Program-made: the position numbers and the translations under genes
Notes under the pieces: generated by a model
What the model saw: the letters and a program-made list of their open reading frames with translations, nothing else
Told to the model about the DNA's origin: nothing
The model's database searches: none
Source of the DNA: Streptomyces coeruleorubidus
GTDB lineage: Bacteria > Actinomycetota > Actinomycetes > Streptomycetales > Streptomycetaceae
NCBI RefSeq assembly: GCF_028885415.1
Contig: NZ_CP118527.1
Span: 7,564,001 to 7,628,000, forward strand
Length of the DNA stretch: 64,000 bases
Reading direction: 5' to 3'
In this document: piece by piece, positions 39,209 to 48,475 of the stretch
Numbering within the stretch: position 1 is the stretch's first letter
Layout of the letters: each line of letters begins with the position of its first letter

Positions 39209-40549
39209 TCATCCGGCCAGGCTGAAGCGCTCGAAGTGGGTCTGAGCCCTGGGCACGCCCAGCTCGCGCAGGCTGCCGAGCACCGCGTTCATCATCGGCG
39301 GCGGGCCGCACAGGTAGACGTCCCGGCCGGTGATGTCCGGCACCAGGCGGGCCAGCTCCCGCGGCGCCAGCCGGTCCGGTACGGCAGGGCCGGTCACCAG
39401 GTGCAGCTCGGCACCCTTGGCGTGCGCGAGTCCGCGCAGTTCGTCGTAGAGGACGGCGTCCTGGTCCGTGGCCACCCGGTAGATCACGACCGCGTGGCCG
39501 TGCAGTTCCTCCAGCAGGGCCCGGATCGGGGTGACACCGACGCCGCCGGCGATGAGCAGGGCGTCCGGGCGGGTGCGGTGCAGGGTGGTGAAGGCGCCAT
39601 AGGGGCCCTCGGCGAACACGCGCGTGCCGACCTTCAGGTGCCGCAGGGCCGCGCTGCCCTCGCCCGCCCGCTTGGCGGTCAGGCGCAGCGTACGGCCGTC
39701 CGGCGCGGCGGACAGCGAGAACGGGTTGGCCTGCCACCAGCGGTCCTTCGTCAGGAACCGCCACAGGAAGAACTGGCCGGCACGGGCGGGCAGCCGGTCC
39801 AGGTCGCGGCCCGTGATGTAGACCGAGACCACGTCGTCGTTCTCGGGGACGACGGCCGTGACCCGGAGCTGGTGGCGGAGGTTGCGCCACAGCGGCAGGA
39901 CCAGGCGGCCGAGGAACACCGAGGCGAGGGCCACGCCCCACACGGCGTACCAGTACGTCTGCGCGACGGACGACGAGGTGAACGTCGTCCCGGCCGCGAC
40001 CTGGTGCGTGAACGCCAGCACCACCGCGACGTAGGTGTACAGGTGGATGAAGTGCCAGGTCTCGTACGCCAGCCGGCGCCGGGCGTAGCGGGCCGAGACC
40101 GCGCCGACCGCGATGATGATCGCCAGGGCGGTGATCGCGCGCAGCACGCCCTCGACGGTCTCCGCGAGATCCACCAGCTGGTTCACCGGGTCCAGGGACG
40201 AGGACTGCGCGTAGCCGAAGACGATGAACACGGCGTGCGCCAGCAGCAGCCACAGCACCGAGAAGCCCGTCCAGCGGTGCCAGGACGTCAGCCGGTCCAT
40301 GCCGATCCGCCGGTCGAACCACGGCAGCCGCGCCACCAGCAGCAGCTGGAACGCCATGAGCAGCGCCCCGTACAGCCCCGCCAGCCGTCCCAGCACGATC
40401 AGCGTGTTCGAGGCGAAACCGGCCTGGACGAAGAAGACGGTCACCACGACCGCGTTGGAGAGCAGCAGCGCGTACACGCCGGTACGGCCCACCACTCTCG
40501 GGCGCACGCCCGGGCGGGGCGCCGCGGCGGGTTCTTGGAGGGTCGTCAC
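39209..40549 (-). CDS. ferric reductase-like transmembrane flavoprotein
   Basis: A 446-residue membrane oxidoreductase. About six membrane helices with conserved haem-ligating His pairs (HRWTGF, HAVFIVFGYAQ, WHFIHLYTYVAV, HQVAAG) form the ferric-reductase domain. A cytoplasmic FAD/NAD(P)H reductase follows, with FAD motif NPFSLSAA, NADPH motif LLIAGGVGVTPIRALL, and terminal DVYLCGPPPMMNAVLGSLRELGV. GTG 40549 is nine bases after AAGGAG. As first gene of the flavoprotein operon it should move electrons from NAD(P)H across the membrane to the FMN-binding protein. The operon is divergent from a two-component system. Confidence 0.9.
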   Translation of the reverse strand: MTTLQEPAAAPRPGVRPRVVGRTGVYALLLSNAVVVTVFFVQAGFASNTLIVLGRLAGLYGALLMAFQLLLVARLPWFDRRIGMDRLTSWHRWTGFSVLWLLLAHAVFIVFGYAQSSSLDPVNQLVDLAETVEGVLRAITALAIIIAVGAVSARYARRRLAYETWHFIHLYTYVAVVLAFTHQVAAGTTFTSSSVAQTYWYAVWGVALASVFLGRLVLPLWRNLRHQLRVTAVVPENDDVVSVYITGRDLDRLPARAGQFFLWRFLTKDRWWQANPFSLSAAPDGRTLRLTAKRAGEGSAALRHLKVGTRVFAEGPYGAFTTLHRTRPDALLIAGGVGVTPIRALLEELHGHAVVIYRVATDQDAVLYDELRGLAHAKGAELHLVTGPAVPDRLAPRELARLVPDITGRDVYLCGPPPMMNAVLGSLRELGVPRAQTHFERFSLAG

Positions 40550-40683
40550 GATCGGCAGCTCCTTGATCGGATCCTGGGACACCGAGCTTGTCGCGGGGGA
40601 GCTGTCGGAATACTGTCGCTCAACTTTCAAGTGTTTATCGATCCGGCGGCGAAGGCTCGGGCGGCTATGGCGGCACACGGCAC

Positions 40684-41400
40684 GTGAAGCACTATGAGCG
40701 GGTGGAAAAAGTACGACTCCTCGTCGTCGACGACGACCCGCCCATCGCCGACCTCGTCGCGACCGTCGCCCGCTACGAGGGCTGGGAGGCGGTCACGGCG
40801 TACTCCGGCGAGGACGCGCTGAAGCGGGCCGCCGAGTTCCACCCGGACATCGTGGTGCTCGACCTGATGCTGCCCGACGTCGACGGCTTCGGCGTCCTGG
40901 ACCGGCTGCGCGCCTCCGGCACGATGGTGCCGGTGGTGTTCCTCACCGCGCGCGACGGCGTCGCCGACCGGGTCGCGGGCCTGACCCGGGGCGGCGACGA
41001 CTACCTGGTCAAGCCGTTCGCCGTGGAGGAGCTGATGGCCCGGCTGCGCACCGTCCTGCGGCGCAGCGCCGGCCCCGCCTTCCAGCGGTCCGTGCTCCAG
41101 GTCGGCGACCTGACCATGGACGAGGACACCCGCGAGGTGCGACGCGGCGAGAAGCTGCTGTCGCTGACCCCGACCGAGTACGAGGTGCTGCGCTACCTGA
41201 TGCGCAAGTCGCCCACCGTGCTCACCAAGGCGCAGATCCTCGACCACGTGTGGGAGTACGGCTTCGGCGGTCGCTCCAACGTCGTCGAGCTGGTCATCAG
41301 CCGGCTGCGCCGCAAGCTCGAGGAGACGGACGACGGCGGAGCGCCGCTGATCCACACCGTGCGGGGATTCGGGTACGTCCTGCGACAGGCCTCCGAGTGA
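40684..41400 (+). CDS. OmpR-family response regulator
   Basis: A 238-residue response regulator. The receiver domain has acidic pocket VVDDDPP, phosphorylation site D60 in VVLDLMLPD, the T of FLTARD and K of YLVKPF. A winged helix follows with LTPTEYEVLRYLMR and VELVISRLRRKLE ... IHTVRGFGYVL. The start could be GTG 40684 or GTG 40702; neither has a strong ribosome binding site. Its stop overlaps the kinase start by 4 bases. It is divergent from the flavoprotein operon, so it may regulate redox genes, although the pairing is only positional. Confidence 0.93.
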   Translation: MKHYERVEKVRLLVVDDDPPIADLVATVARYEGWEAVTAYSGEDALKRAAEFHPDIVVLDLMLPDVDGFGVLDRLRASGTMVPVVFLTARDGVADRVAGLTRGGDDYLVKPFAVEELMARLRTVLRRSAGPAFQRSVLQVGDLTMDEDTREVRRGEKLLSLTPTEYEVLRYLMRKSPTVLTKAQILDHVWEYGFGGRSNVVELVISRLRRKLEETDDGGAPLIHTVRGFGYVLRQASE

Positions 41401-42854
41401 CAGCCCGGCTGCGGCGGGCCTACCGAGGGATGCGCCTGGGCACCCGGCTGGCCCTCGGCCTCGGCGCCCTGTCGCTGGTCGTGTTCGCCGTCGTCGGCAC
41501 GGCCCTGACCACATACATGCGCGACTACCTGTCGGCCCAGCTCGACACCCAGCTGGCACAGGCCCAGATCGCCCAGTCCAAGAGCATCGCGGACTACGGC
41601 ACGCTCTCGGGCAAGAAGTACTACAGCTGGTTCTACGCCGTGTACGACGTCTCGGACGGCACGCCCGAGCTCCGCAGGCCCGAGGACCCCGCCGACCTGC
41701 CCGACGACGTCGACGACTTCACCGCCCTGGCCTCGGCGCAGAGCGCCGCGCACACGGAGCTGCTGCGCACCGAGCACCTCAAGGGCGCCGGCACCTACCG
41801 GCTGCGCGCCTGCGAGGTCGAGCCCGGGGTGGTCCTGGTCAGCGCCGCGCCCATGGAGGACATCGAGGACACGGTCGGGCAGCTGATCACCATCCAGGTC
41901 GTCACCTTCGCGCTCGCGCTGCTCGCGCTGGTGGTCTTCGGCCGCCGCATGCTGCGCCGCGGGCTGAAGCCGCTCAGCGACATGGCGTCCACCGCGCACG
42001 GCATCGCCTCGCACGACCTGACCGAGTCGGCGGCCCGGCTGCCGCTGCGCGCCGACGGCCGGGACGGCGGCCCGGAGGTGGACGAGCTGCGGACCGCCTT
42101 CAACACGATGCTGGAGCACATCGACGACTCCCTCGCCGTGCGCGCTCAGGCCGAGCAGCGGCTGCGCCGGTTCGTCGCGGACGCCTCGCACGAGCTGCGC
42201 ACCCCGCTGATGTCGGTACGCGGCTACGCCGACCTCTTCCAGTACGCCGCCGCCAACGCCCCCGAGGAACGCGACCGGCACCTGGCCCGACTGCGTGCCG
42301 AGGCCGCCCGGATGGGCATCCTCCTGGACGACCTGCTGCTGCTCGCCCGGCTGGACGCGGCGGAGGTGGAGGCGCCGCTGCGGCTGGAGGACGCCGACCT
42401 GGTGGAGCTGGTCCAGCAGGCCGCCGACGCCTTCCGGGCCAGCCGGCCGGACCACCCACTGACGGTGACCACCGGCCCCGGGGCGCTCAAGGTGCGCCTG
42501 GACCCGCAGCGCGTCCGGCAGGTCCTGGACAACCTCCTCGCCAACGCCGCCGTGCACACCCCGCCCTCAACCCCGGTGTCCGTGGACGTCGCCGTCACCT
42601 CCGGCACCGCCCTGGTCCGGATCGCCGACGCGGGTCCCGGCATCCCGCCCGAGGACCAGGAGCGCGTCTTCGACCGCTTCTACCGCGTCGACAAGGCCCG
42701 CAGCCGCGACCGCGGCGGCAGCGGCCTGGGCCTCGCGGTCGCCCATTCCCTGGTCCGGGCCCACGGCGGCCGCATCGAGCTGAACAGCGAACCCGGAGCG
42801 ACGGTGTTCACCGTGTGCCTGCCCCTGAAGGGTGTGGTCCCTGGGGGCCGGTGA
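41397..42854 (+). CDS. sensor histidine kinase with HAMP domain
   Basis: A 485-residue membrane sensor kinase. Two membrane helices (LALGLGALSLVVFAVVGTALT and LITIQVVTFALALLALVVF) flank an extracytoplasmic domain of about 130 residues. HAMP, then HisKA with FVADASHELRTPLMSVRGY (phospho-accepting H265), then HATPase with LDNLLANAAVHTP, DAGPGIPPEDQERVF and GGSGLGLAVAHSLV complete the protein. GTG 41397 overlaps the regulator stop (GTGA), so the pair is translationally coupled. The sensor domain gives no ligand clue. Confidence 0.93.
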   Translation: MTARLRRAYRGMRLGTRLALGLGALSLVVFAVVGTALTTYMRDYLSAQLDTQLAQAQIAQSKSIADYGTLSGKKYYSWFYAVYDVSDGTPELRRPEDPADLPDDVDDFTALASAQSAAHTELLRTEHLKGAGTYRLRACEVEPGVVLVSAAPMEDIEDTVGQLITIQVVTFALALLALVVFGRRMLRRGLKPLSDMASTAHGIASHDLTESAARLPLRADGRDGGPEVDELRTAFNTMLEHIDDSLAVRAQAEQRLRRFVADASHELRTPLMSVRGYADLFQYAAANAPEERDRHLARLRAEAARMGILLDDLLLLARLDAAEVEAPLRLEDADLVELVQQAADAFRASRPDHPLTVTTGPGALKVRLDPQRVRQVLDNLLANAAVHTPPSTPVSVDVAVTSGTALVRIADAGPGIPPEDQERVFDRFYRVDKARSRDRGGSGLGLAVAHSLVRAHGGRIELNSEPGATVFTVCLPLKGVVPGGR

Positions 42855-42865
42855 GGCGGGCCATC

Positions 42866-42871
42866 TAGACT
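42866..42871 (+). promoter_or_regulatory. -10-like box before the osmoprotectant operon
   Basis: TAGACT at 42866-42871, 65 bases before the TTG start of the ATPase gene, fits the Streptomyces -10 consensus. I do not see a good -35 hexamer at the right distance, so the assignment is weak. Confidence 0.3.
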
Positions 42872-42935
42872 CGACCGGCAACAGCCCGTACGACCATGGC
42901 ACACAGTCTCCGCCAACCCGAAGGGCCCCGGCGTC

Positions 42936-44060
42936 TTGATACGGATCGATTCAGTCACCAAGCGGTACCCGGACGGCACGGTGGCGGTCGACCGGCTCTC
43001 GCTGGAGATACCCGACCGCTCGATCACCGTCCTCGTCGGACCGTCGGGCTGCGGCAAGACGACCACCCTGCGGATGATCAACAGAATGGTCGAACCGAGT
43101 GAGGGAACGATCCTCCTCGACGGCGAGGACATCCAGCGACAGCCCGTCACCACCCTGCGCCGGTCCATGGGTTACGTCATCCAGAACGCCGGCCTCTTCC
43201 AGCACCGCACGATCGTCGACAACATCGCGACCGTGCCCCGCATGCTCGGCTGGGGCAAGCAGAAGGCCCGGGCGCGGGCCGCGGAGCTGATGGAGCGGGT
43301 GGGGCTCGACGCCGCGCTCGCCAAGCGCTACCCGTACCAGCTGTCCGGCGGCCAGCAGCAGCGCGTCGGCGTGGCCCGGGCCCTCGCCGCCGACCCGCCC
43401 GTACTGCTCATGGACGAGCCGTTCTCGGCGGTCGACCCGGTGGTGCGCAAGGGACTCCAGGACGAACTGCTGCGCATCCAGGACCAGTTGGGCAAGACCA
43501 TTGTCTTCGTCACCCACGACATCGACGAGGCGATCAAGCTCGGCACGATGGTCGCCGTGACGCGCACCGGCGGCCACCTCGCCCAGTACGCGCCCCCGGC
43601 CGAGCTGCTGTCCAGCCCCGCCGACGCCTTCGTCGAGGACTTCCTCGGCGGCGACCGCGGCATCCGGCGCCTGTCGTTCTTCCCGTCCGCCGGGCTCGAG
43701 TTGACGAGCGACCCGGTGATCCCGCTCGACGCCACCGCCGAGCAGATCGCCGCCCCCGACGCCCCCTACCTCCTGGTGACCGACGCGGACGGCCGGCCGC
43801 TCGGCTGGGGCGAGCCGCGGAACCTGGTCGCGGGGGACATCCGGCCGGAGGAACTGCTGTCCCACGGGCGGCCGTTCGTGCCCGGCACCGACTCGCTGCG
43901 AGCCGCCCTCGACTGCGCGGTGCTGTCGCCGACCGGCTGGGCCGTCGCCGTGGACACCGGCGGACGCGTGACCGGCGTCGTCTCGCAAGCGACCATCGGC
44001 GAGGCGATCCGCAGCGCCCACGCCGCCGACCACGCCGACCAGGCCAAGGTCTCGTCGTGA
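42936..44060 (+). CDS. osmoprotectant (glycine betaine/choline) ABC transporter ATPase, OpuCA/ProV-like
   Basis: A 374-residue ABC ATPase. Walker A is VGPSGCGKTTT, the signature LSGGQQQRVGVARAL and Walker B VLLMDEPFSAVDP. The stretch VIQNAGLFQHRTIVDNIATVPRMLGW is typical of the quaternary-amine transporter subgroup. The C-terminal 110 residues contain a CBS-like domain (APYLLVTDADGRPLGW ... VAVDTGGRVTGVVSQATIGEAI), a regulatory module often tied to osmotic control. Translation starts at TTG 42936, an uncommon start. The stop overlaps the first permease start (GTGA). It leads the four-gene operon. Confidence 0.92.
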   Translation: MIRIDSVTKRYPDGTVAVDRLSLEIPDRSITVLVGPSGCGKTTTLRMINRMVEPSEGTILLDGEDIQRQPVTTLRRSMGYVIQNAGLFQHRTIVDNIATVPRMLGWGKQKARARAAELMERVGLDAALAKRYPYQLSGGQQQRVGVARALAADPPVLLMDEPFSAVDPVVRKGLQDELLRIQDQLGKTIVFVTHDIDEAIKLGTMVAVTRTGGHLAQYAPPAELLSSPADAFVEDFLGGDRGIRRLSFFPSAGLELTSDPVIPLDATAEQIAAPDAPYLLVTDADGRPLGWGEPRNLVAGDIRPEELLSHGRPFVPGTDSLRAALDCAVLSPTGWAVAVDTGGRVTGVVSQATIGEAIRSAHAADHADQAKVSS

Positions 44061-44761
44061 ACGGCTTCTTCGACATCCCGAGCGACCTCCAACACAGCTA
44101 CCTCGGCCTGATCGGGCTGCATCTGCGCGAGGCTCTGCTGCCGGTCCTGGCCGGGCTTCTGCTCGCGCTGCCGCTCGCCCAGCTGTGTGTCCGGTTCCGC
44201 TGGCTGTACCCGCCCGTGCTCGGCGCCACCACCATCCTCTACGCCGTCCCGTCGCTGGCCTTCTTCGTCGTCCTCATCGACTACACGGGCCAGACCGAGC
44301 TGACCGTGATGATCCCACTGGCCGTCTACAGCCTCGTGGTGCTCGTCCCGGCCATCGTCGACGGCGTGCGGTCCGTGCCGCGGGAGACCCTGTCCGCGGC
44401 CACCGCCATGGGCTTCGGGCCCGTACGCCGTTACCTCCAGGTGCAGTTGCCGATCGCCGTGCCCGCCATCGTCGCCGGGCTCAGGGTCGCCACCGTGTCC
44501 AGCATCTCCCTGGTCAGCGTCGGCACCCTCATCGGCAACCAGGGCGCCCTCGGCAACCTGCTCGCCGACGCTCAGAAGTACGACCGGCCCGAGCTGGCCG
44601 TGAACTCCGTGATCACGACGGCCGTCCTGGCGATCCTGTGCGACGCCCTGCTGGTCCTGCTCCGCGTCGCCCTGACGCCGTGGATGCCGAAAGCCACCCG
44701 CGGGCGCCCGAAGACCGGAGCGCGGCGGCAACTGCCCGCACCGCAGGACGTGATCCGGTGA
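44057..44761 (+). CDS. osmoprotectant ABC transporter permease (OpuCB-like)
   Basis: A 234-residue permease with about six membrane helices of the ProW/OpuCB type. The inner-membrane component loop is DGVRSVPRETLSAATAMGFGPVRRYLQVQLPIAVPAIVAG. LVSVGTLIGNQGALG follows. GTG 44057 overlaps the ATPase stop and its own stop overlaps the next permease, so three genes are coupled in a row. Together with the second permease it forms the channel. Confidence 0.92.
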   Translation: MNGFFDIPSDLQHSYLGLIGLHLREALLPVLAGLLLALPLAQLCVRFRWLYPPVLGATTILYAVPSLAFFVVLIDYTGQTELTVMIPLAVYSLVVLVPAIVDGVRSVPRETLSAATAMGFGPVRRYLQVQLPIAVPAIVAGLRVATVSSISLVSVGTLIGNQGALGNLLADAQKYDRPELAVNSVITTAVLAILCDALLVLLRVALTPWMPKATRGRPKTGARRQLPAPQDVIR

Positions 44762-45423
44762 ACGTACTGAACTTCGTCAACGCCTTCTTCAGCGACAGCG
44801 CCCACTGGCACGGCTACGACGGCATCCCGCAACGCCTGTTCGAACACGTCCAGTACTCACTGCTGGCCCTCGCCCTCGCCGCCGCGATCGGCCTGCCCGT
44901 CGGCCTGCTGACCGGGCACACCGGGCGGGGCGGCAACGCCCTCGCCTTCATCGCCACCGCCGCCCGCGCGCTGCCCAGTTTCGGCCTACTGGTACTCATC
45001 GTCATCGTGATGGGTTTCGGCCTGCTGCCCGTGATGATCCCGCTGGTCATCCTCGCCGTCCCGCCGATCCTGGTGACCACCTACGAGGCGGTCCGCTCCG
45101 TCGACCCCTCCCCGGTGGACGCCGCCCGGGGCATGGGCATGCGGGAGTCGCGGATTCTTTTCCAGGTCGAACTGCCGGTGGCGCTGCCGCTGATCCTGAG
45201 CGGCCTGCGCTCGGCGGCCATCCAGATCGTGTCGACGGCCACCATCGCAGCGTACGTCAGCCTGGGCGGCCTCGGCCGGTACATCGTCGACGGGCTCTAC
45301 CAGCGGGACTACGAGAAGGTGGTGGGCGGCGCCACGCTGGTGGCCGTCCTGGCGCTCGGCACGCTGGCGCTGTTCTGGGCGGCGGGCCGCCTGGTCGTGT
45401 CGCCGGGTGTCCGCAGACGCTGA
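44758..45423 (+). CDS. osmoprotectant ABC transporter permease (OpuCD-like)
   Basis: A 221-residue second permease of the same type. The loop is EAVRSVDPSPVDAARGMGMRESRILFQVELPVALPLILSG, followed by VSTATIAAYVSLGGLGRYIVDG. GTG 44758 overlaps the preceding stop (GTGA). A 77-base gap separates it from the binding-protein gene downstream, which may still be cotranscribed. Confidence 0.92.
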   Translation: MNVLNFVNAFFSDSAHWHGYDGIPQRLFEHVQYSLLALALAAAIGLPVGLLTGHTGRGGNALAFIATAARALPSFGLLVLIVIVMGFGLLPVMIPLVILAVPPILVTTYEAVRSVDPSPVDAARGMGMRESRILFQVELPVALPLILSGLRSAAIQIVSTATIAAYVSLGGLGRYIVDGLYQRDYEKVVGGATLVAVLALGTLALFWAAGRLVVSPGVRRR

Positions 45424-45500
45424 TGTCCGACCAGTGCCTGTAAGAAACCGTGACCAGGCCGCTCTTGACTGATCGTAAAGCGGCTGGCTTGGATCGGTGG

Positions 45501-46457
45501 ATGACTTCTACCGCGAAGAACGGCAGGTCCAGGACGAGGCACACCGGCGCGGCGACCGTCGCGCTCACCGCCGCTGCGGCGCTGCTCGCGGGCTGTTCGT
45601 CCGGTGACACCTCCGACAATCCCCTGGCGGGCGAGAAGGCGAAGGCCGGCACCGTCGTCGTCGGCTCCAACAACTTCGCCGAGAGCACCCTGCTCGCCGA
45701 CATCTACGGCGAGGCGCTCAAGGCCAAGGGCATCAAGGTCACCTACAAGCACAACATCGGCAGCCGTGAGACGACGTACGGCCTGATGAAGAACGGCTCC
45801 GTCACCGTGCTGCCGGAGTACAACGGCTCGCTGCTGGCCTACCTGGACCCCAAGGCCGAGCAGAAGTCCGCCGAGGCGGTGAACGCGGCCGTCAAGGCCA
45901 AGCTCGACAAGAAGCTGACGCTGCTTCAGTCGTCGCCCGCCGAGGACAAGGACTCGGTCACCGTCAACGCCGAGACCGCCAAGAAGTACCAGCTCACGTC
46001 CTCCTCCACCCTCGCGGACCTCAAGGACGCCGCCCCGGACCTGGTGATCGGCGGTTCGCCCGAGTTCCAGACCCGGCACCAGGGACTGGTGGGCCTGAAG
46101 TCCGTGTACGGTCTGGAGTTCAAGTCGTTCAAGGCGCTCGACGCGGGCGGCCCGCTGACCCAGGCGGCGCTGACCAGGAACACCGTGCAGGCCGCGGACA
46201 TCTTCACCACGGACCCGACCATCGTGAAGGAGAAGTTCGTCGTCCTGAAGGACCCGGAGAACCTCTTCGGGTTCGCGAACGTGACTCCGCTGGTCAACAA
46301 GAGCGGGCTCTCCCAGAAGGGCGTCGACGCGCTCGACGCGGTCTCGGCCAAGCTCGACACGAAGACGCTCCTCGACCTGGACGCGCAGGTGCAGCTCGAG
46401 AAGAAGGACCCGCTCGACGTGGCCAAGGCGTGGCTGAAGTCGGCGGGTCTGGACTGA
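45501..46457 (+). CDS. osmoprotectant-binding lipoprotein (OpuCC-like)
   Basis: A 318-residue OpuAC-family substrate-binding protein. The signal ends in lipobox LLAGCSSG. The mature protein opens VVVGSNNFAESTLLADIYGEALKAKG, the quaternary-amine binder signature, with RETTYGLMKNGSVTVLPEYNGSLL following. It would bind glycine betaine, choline or carnitine outside the cell and pass it to the two permeases. ATG 45501 was chosen because it leads directly into the signal peptide; the ribosome binding site is weak (GGTGG). Confidence 0.92.
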   Translation: MTSTAKNGRSRTRHTGAATVALTAAAALLAGCSSGDTSDNPLAGEKAKAGTVVVGSNNFAESTLLADIYGEALKAKGIKVTYKHNIGSRETTYGLMKNGSVTVLPEYNGSLLAYLDPKAEQKSAEAVNAAVKAKLDKKLTLLQSSPAEDKDSVTVNAETAKKYQLTSSSTLADLKDAAPDLVIGGSPEFQTRHQGLVGLKSVYGLEFKSFKALDAGGPLTQAALTRNTVQAADIFTTDPTIVKEKFVVLKDPENLFGFANVTPLVNKSGLSQKGVDALDAVSAKLDTKTLLDLDAQVQLEKKDPLDVAKAWLKSAGLD

Positions 46458-46600
46458 CCTGACCGGCTGCCTGGCACGAGGCTGCCCGTCACGATGCGAT
46501 AACAGGCTCGACCGGACCGGAAAGGGATCGAACGCGGGCCGGGGGCGGGGCGTCACAGGAGCGGAACCGTCACCGGCCACCGTGATCCCCTGGGAGAGCC

Positions 46601-47530
46601 ATGCGTACCGACATCACGCGCACCATCCGGATTCTCACCGTTGCCGTCCTGTGCGCCGTCGGTGCCGGCACCGCGGCAGGGTGCGGCAGCGCGGAGGCCG
46701 GCCGCGACGGTGGCGAGGTCCGTGGCACCGAGTCGGCCTCGCGGTGGGAGGCCCGCCCCCGCGAGGTGGCCGGTGCCTGGGACGGCTCCCCGGCGGCCGC
46801 GCAGTGGCGCGCGGGCTACCACCCCTTGGGGACGGTCGCCCAACTGCCCGCGGGCGGCCTCCGTAACGACGCCGACCGGCGCGCGTACGCGACCGGCACC
46901 TTCGACCTGCGGGCACCGCTCCCCTTCGCCCGGGGGCAGAGCGGCCGGGTGGTGTGGACGGAAGGGGGCTCGCTCACCAGGCCACTCGTGGCGGCCGAGC
47001 GGGCCTACCGGACCCTGGACCACAACAGCGGACCCGGTCCCCGACTGACCGTCACCAAAGCCGAGTTGGGGGACATGACCGTGCTCACCAGTCGCGGGCC
47101 GGCGACCGTCCCGGCCTGGCTGTTCACCCTGGAGGGCTATGCCGCTCCCCTGAAGAGGGCCGCCGTGAACCCCTCGGAGTTGCCCAAGTCGCCCGTCGCA
47201 CCGCTCGGGCCGGACGTACCCATGGACGTGCTGGCGCCGCTCGGCGGCCTGACAAAGGTGGCGGAGGACGGCCGGTCCGTCACCGTGATGGCGCACCACG
47301 GATCCTGCGACGACGGCCCCGTCGTGACGGCGCTGGAGACGCGCGGCAGCGTCGTGCTGTCCGCCTCCGTGACCGGCACCAGCGACGGTCCCTGCACGAG
47401 TGACCTGCGCGGCAAGAAGGTGACGGTGAAGCTGGACCGGCCGGTCGGCGACCGCATCGTCCTGGACGCGTTCACGGGCCGCCCTGTGCCGTACACCGAG
47501 TGGCCCGGGAACACCCCCGGCCGGAGCTGA
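46601..47530 (+). CDS. lipoprotein of unknown function
   Basis: A 309-residue lipoprotein (signal TVAVLCAVGAGTAAGC, lipobox GTAAGC). The mature part is mostly beta-rich, with TVPAWLFTLEGYAAPLKRAAV and VMAHHGSCDDGPVVTALETRGSVVLSASV; the two Cys near its C-terminus (SCDD and PCTSDL) may form a disulfide. I know similar Streptomyces proteins only as hypothetical. ATG 46601 follows GGGAGAG. It is convergent with cvnD, 13 bases apart, and follows the osmoprotectant operon by 143 bases. Confidence 0.75.
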   Translation: MRTDITRTIRILTVAVLCAVGAGTAAGCGSAEAGRDGGEVRGTESASRWEARPREVAGAWDGSPAAAQWRAGYHPLGTVAQLPAGGLRNDADRRAYATGTFDLRAPLPFARGQSGRVVWTEGGSLTRPLVAAERAYRTLDHNSGPGPRLTVTKAELGDMTVLTSRGPATVPAWLFTLEGYAAPLKRAAVNPSELPKSPVAPLGPDVPMDVLAPLGGLTKVAEDGRSVTVMAHHGSCDDGPVVTALETRGSVVLSASVTGTSDGPCTSDLRGKKVTVKLDRPVGDRIVLDAFTGRPVPYTEWPGNTPGRS

Positions 47531-47543
47531 GACAACCCCCGGT

Positions 47544-48128
47544 TCAGGCCTGCACCGCCGTAGCGATCAGCTGGTCGATCAGGGCGATCAGCACGTCCCG
47601 GCACGACTCCCTCTCCCGCGCGTCGCACAGCAGCACCTGCACGTGCTCCGGCACCGCGAGCGCGTCCCTGATGTCCTCGGGCGGATACGGGTGTTCGCCG
47701 TGGAAGCCGTTGACCCCGACGACGAACGGGATGCCCCGGCGTTCGAAGAAGTCGATCGCGGCGAAGCTGGACTCGGGTCTGCGGACGTCGACCAGGACCA
47801 CGGCGCCGAGCGCGCCGAGGGCCAGGTCGTTCCACATGAACCAGAACCGCTGCTGCCCCGGCGTACCGAACAGGTACAGCACCAGGTCCCGGCTGATGGT
47901 GATCCGGCCGAAGTCCAGGGCCACGGTGGTGGCCCGCTTCTCCTCGATCCCGTCCAGGTCGTCGACGCCCAGACCGGCCATGGTCAGGGGTTCCTCGGTG
48001 CGCAGCGGGACGATCTCGCTGACCGACCCGACCATGGTGGTCTTGCCCACGCCGAAGCCGCCGGCGATGAGGATCTTGACCGTGTCGGGTGCCGAGGACG
48101 CGTCGGTGGCGACGTCAGAGCCGGCCAA
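47544..48128 (-). CDS. cvnD: conservon GTP-binding protein CvnD
   Basis: A 194-residue small GTPase-like protein of the actinobacterial conservon. The P-loop is GGFGVGKTTMVGSVSEI. The switch region carries TTVALDFGRITI, then LYLFGTPGQQRFWFMW (G3 motif). The base-recognition step is VVGVNGFHGE, a degenerate NKxD. It starts inside the end of cvnC (14-base overlap). In conservons it forms a membrane complex with CvnA-C, similar to a G-protein-coupled system; the process controlled differs between conservons and is not known here. Confidence 0.93.
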   Translation of the reverse strand: MAGSDVATDASSAPDTVKILIAGGFGVGKTTMVGSVSEIVPLRTEEPLTMAGLGVDDLDGIEEKRATTVALDFGRITISRDLVLYLFGTPGQQRFWFMWNDLALGALGAVVLVDVRRPESSFAAIDFFERRGIPFVVGVNGFHGEHPYPPEDIRDALAVPEHVQVLLCDARERESCRDVLIALIDQLIATAVQA

Positions 48129-48474
48129 GGCCGTCCCTCACTTTCTTCAGCAGGTCCAGGTCCGGAGTGGTACGGGAGACGAGGCGCGGCGGACGGACGG
48201 TGATCCGGCCCGCCTCCAGCAGGTCGCAGAGCAGGATGGCGACCACGCTCACCGGCAGGTCGAGCCGGGCGGCCAGCTCCGCCACGGCCATCGGCTCGGC
48301 GCACAGCCGGAGGATCCGGGTGTGCTCGGGCTGGCACCGGGCCGCCGCGGCGGGCTGCGGATCGACCGCGGTCACCGTCGCGATGAGCGTGAAGTCGGCG
48401 CGGCTGGGCCGGGTCCGGCCACCGGTCAGCGCGAACGGCCGTACGAGCCGCCCCGCCGAGTCGCCTCCGCCCAC
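48115..48474 (-). CDS. cvnC: conservon DUF742 protein CvnC
   Basis: A 119-residue DUF742 protein with an opening GRLVRPFALTGGRTRP and a winged-helix-like middle (PMAVAELAARLDLPVSVVAILLCDLLEAGRITVRPP). DUF742 proteins are fixed members of conservons and are thought to be adaptor or DNA-binding-like subunits. It begins one base after the cvnB stop and ends overlapping cvnD. Confidence 0.93.
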   Translation of the reverse strand: MGGGDSAGRLVRPFALTGGRTRPSRADFTLIATVTAVDPQPAAAARCQPEHTRILRLCAEPMAVAELAARLDLPVSVVAILLCDLLEAGRITVRPPRLVSRTTPDLDLLKKVRDGLGRL

Positions 48475-48475
48475 C

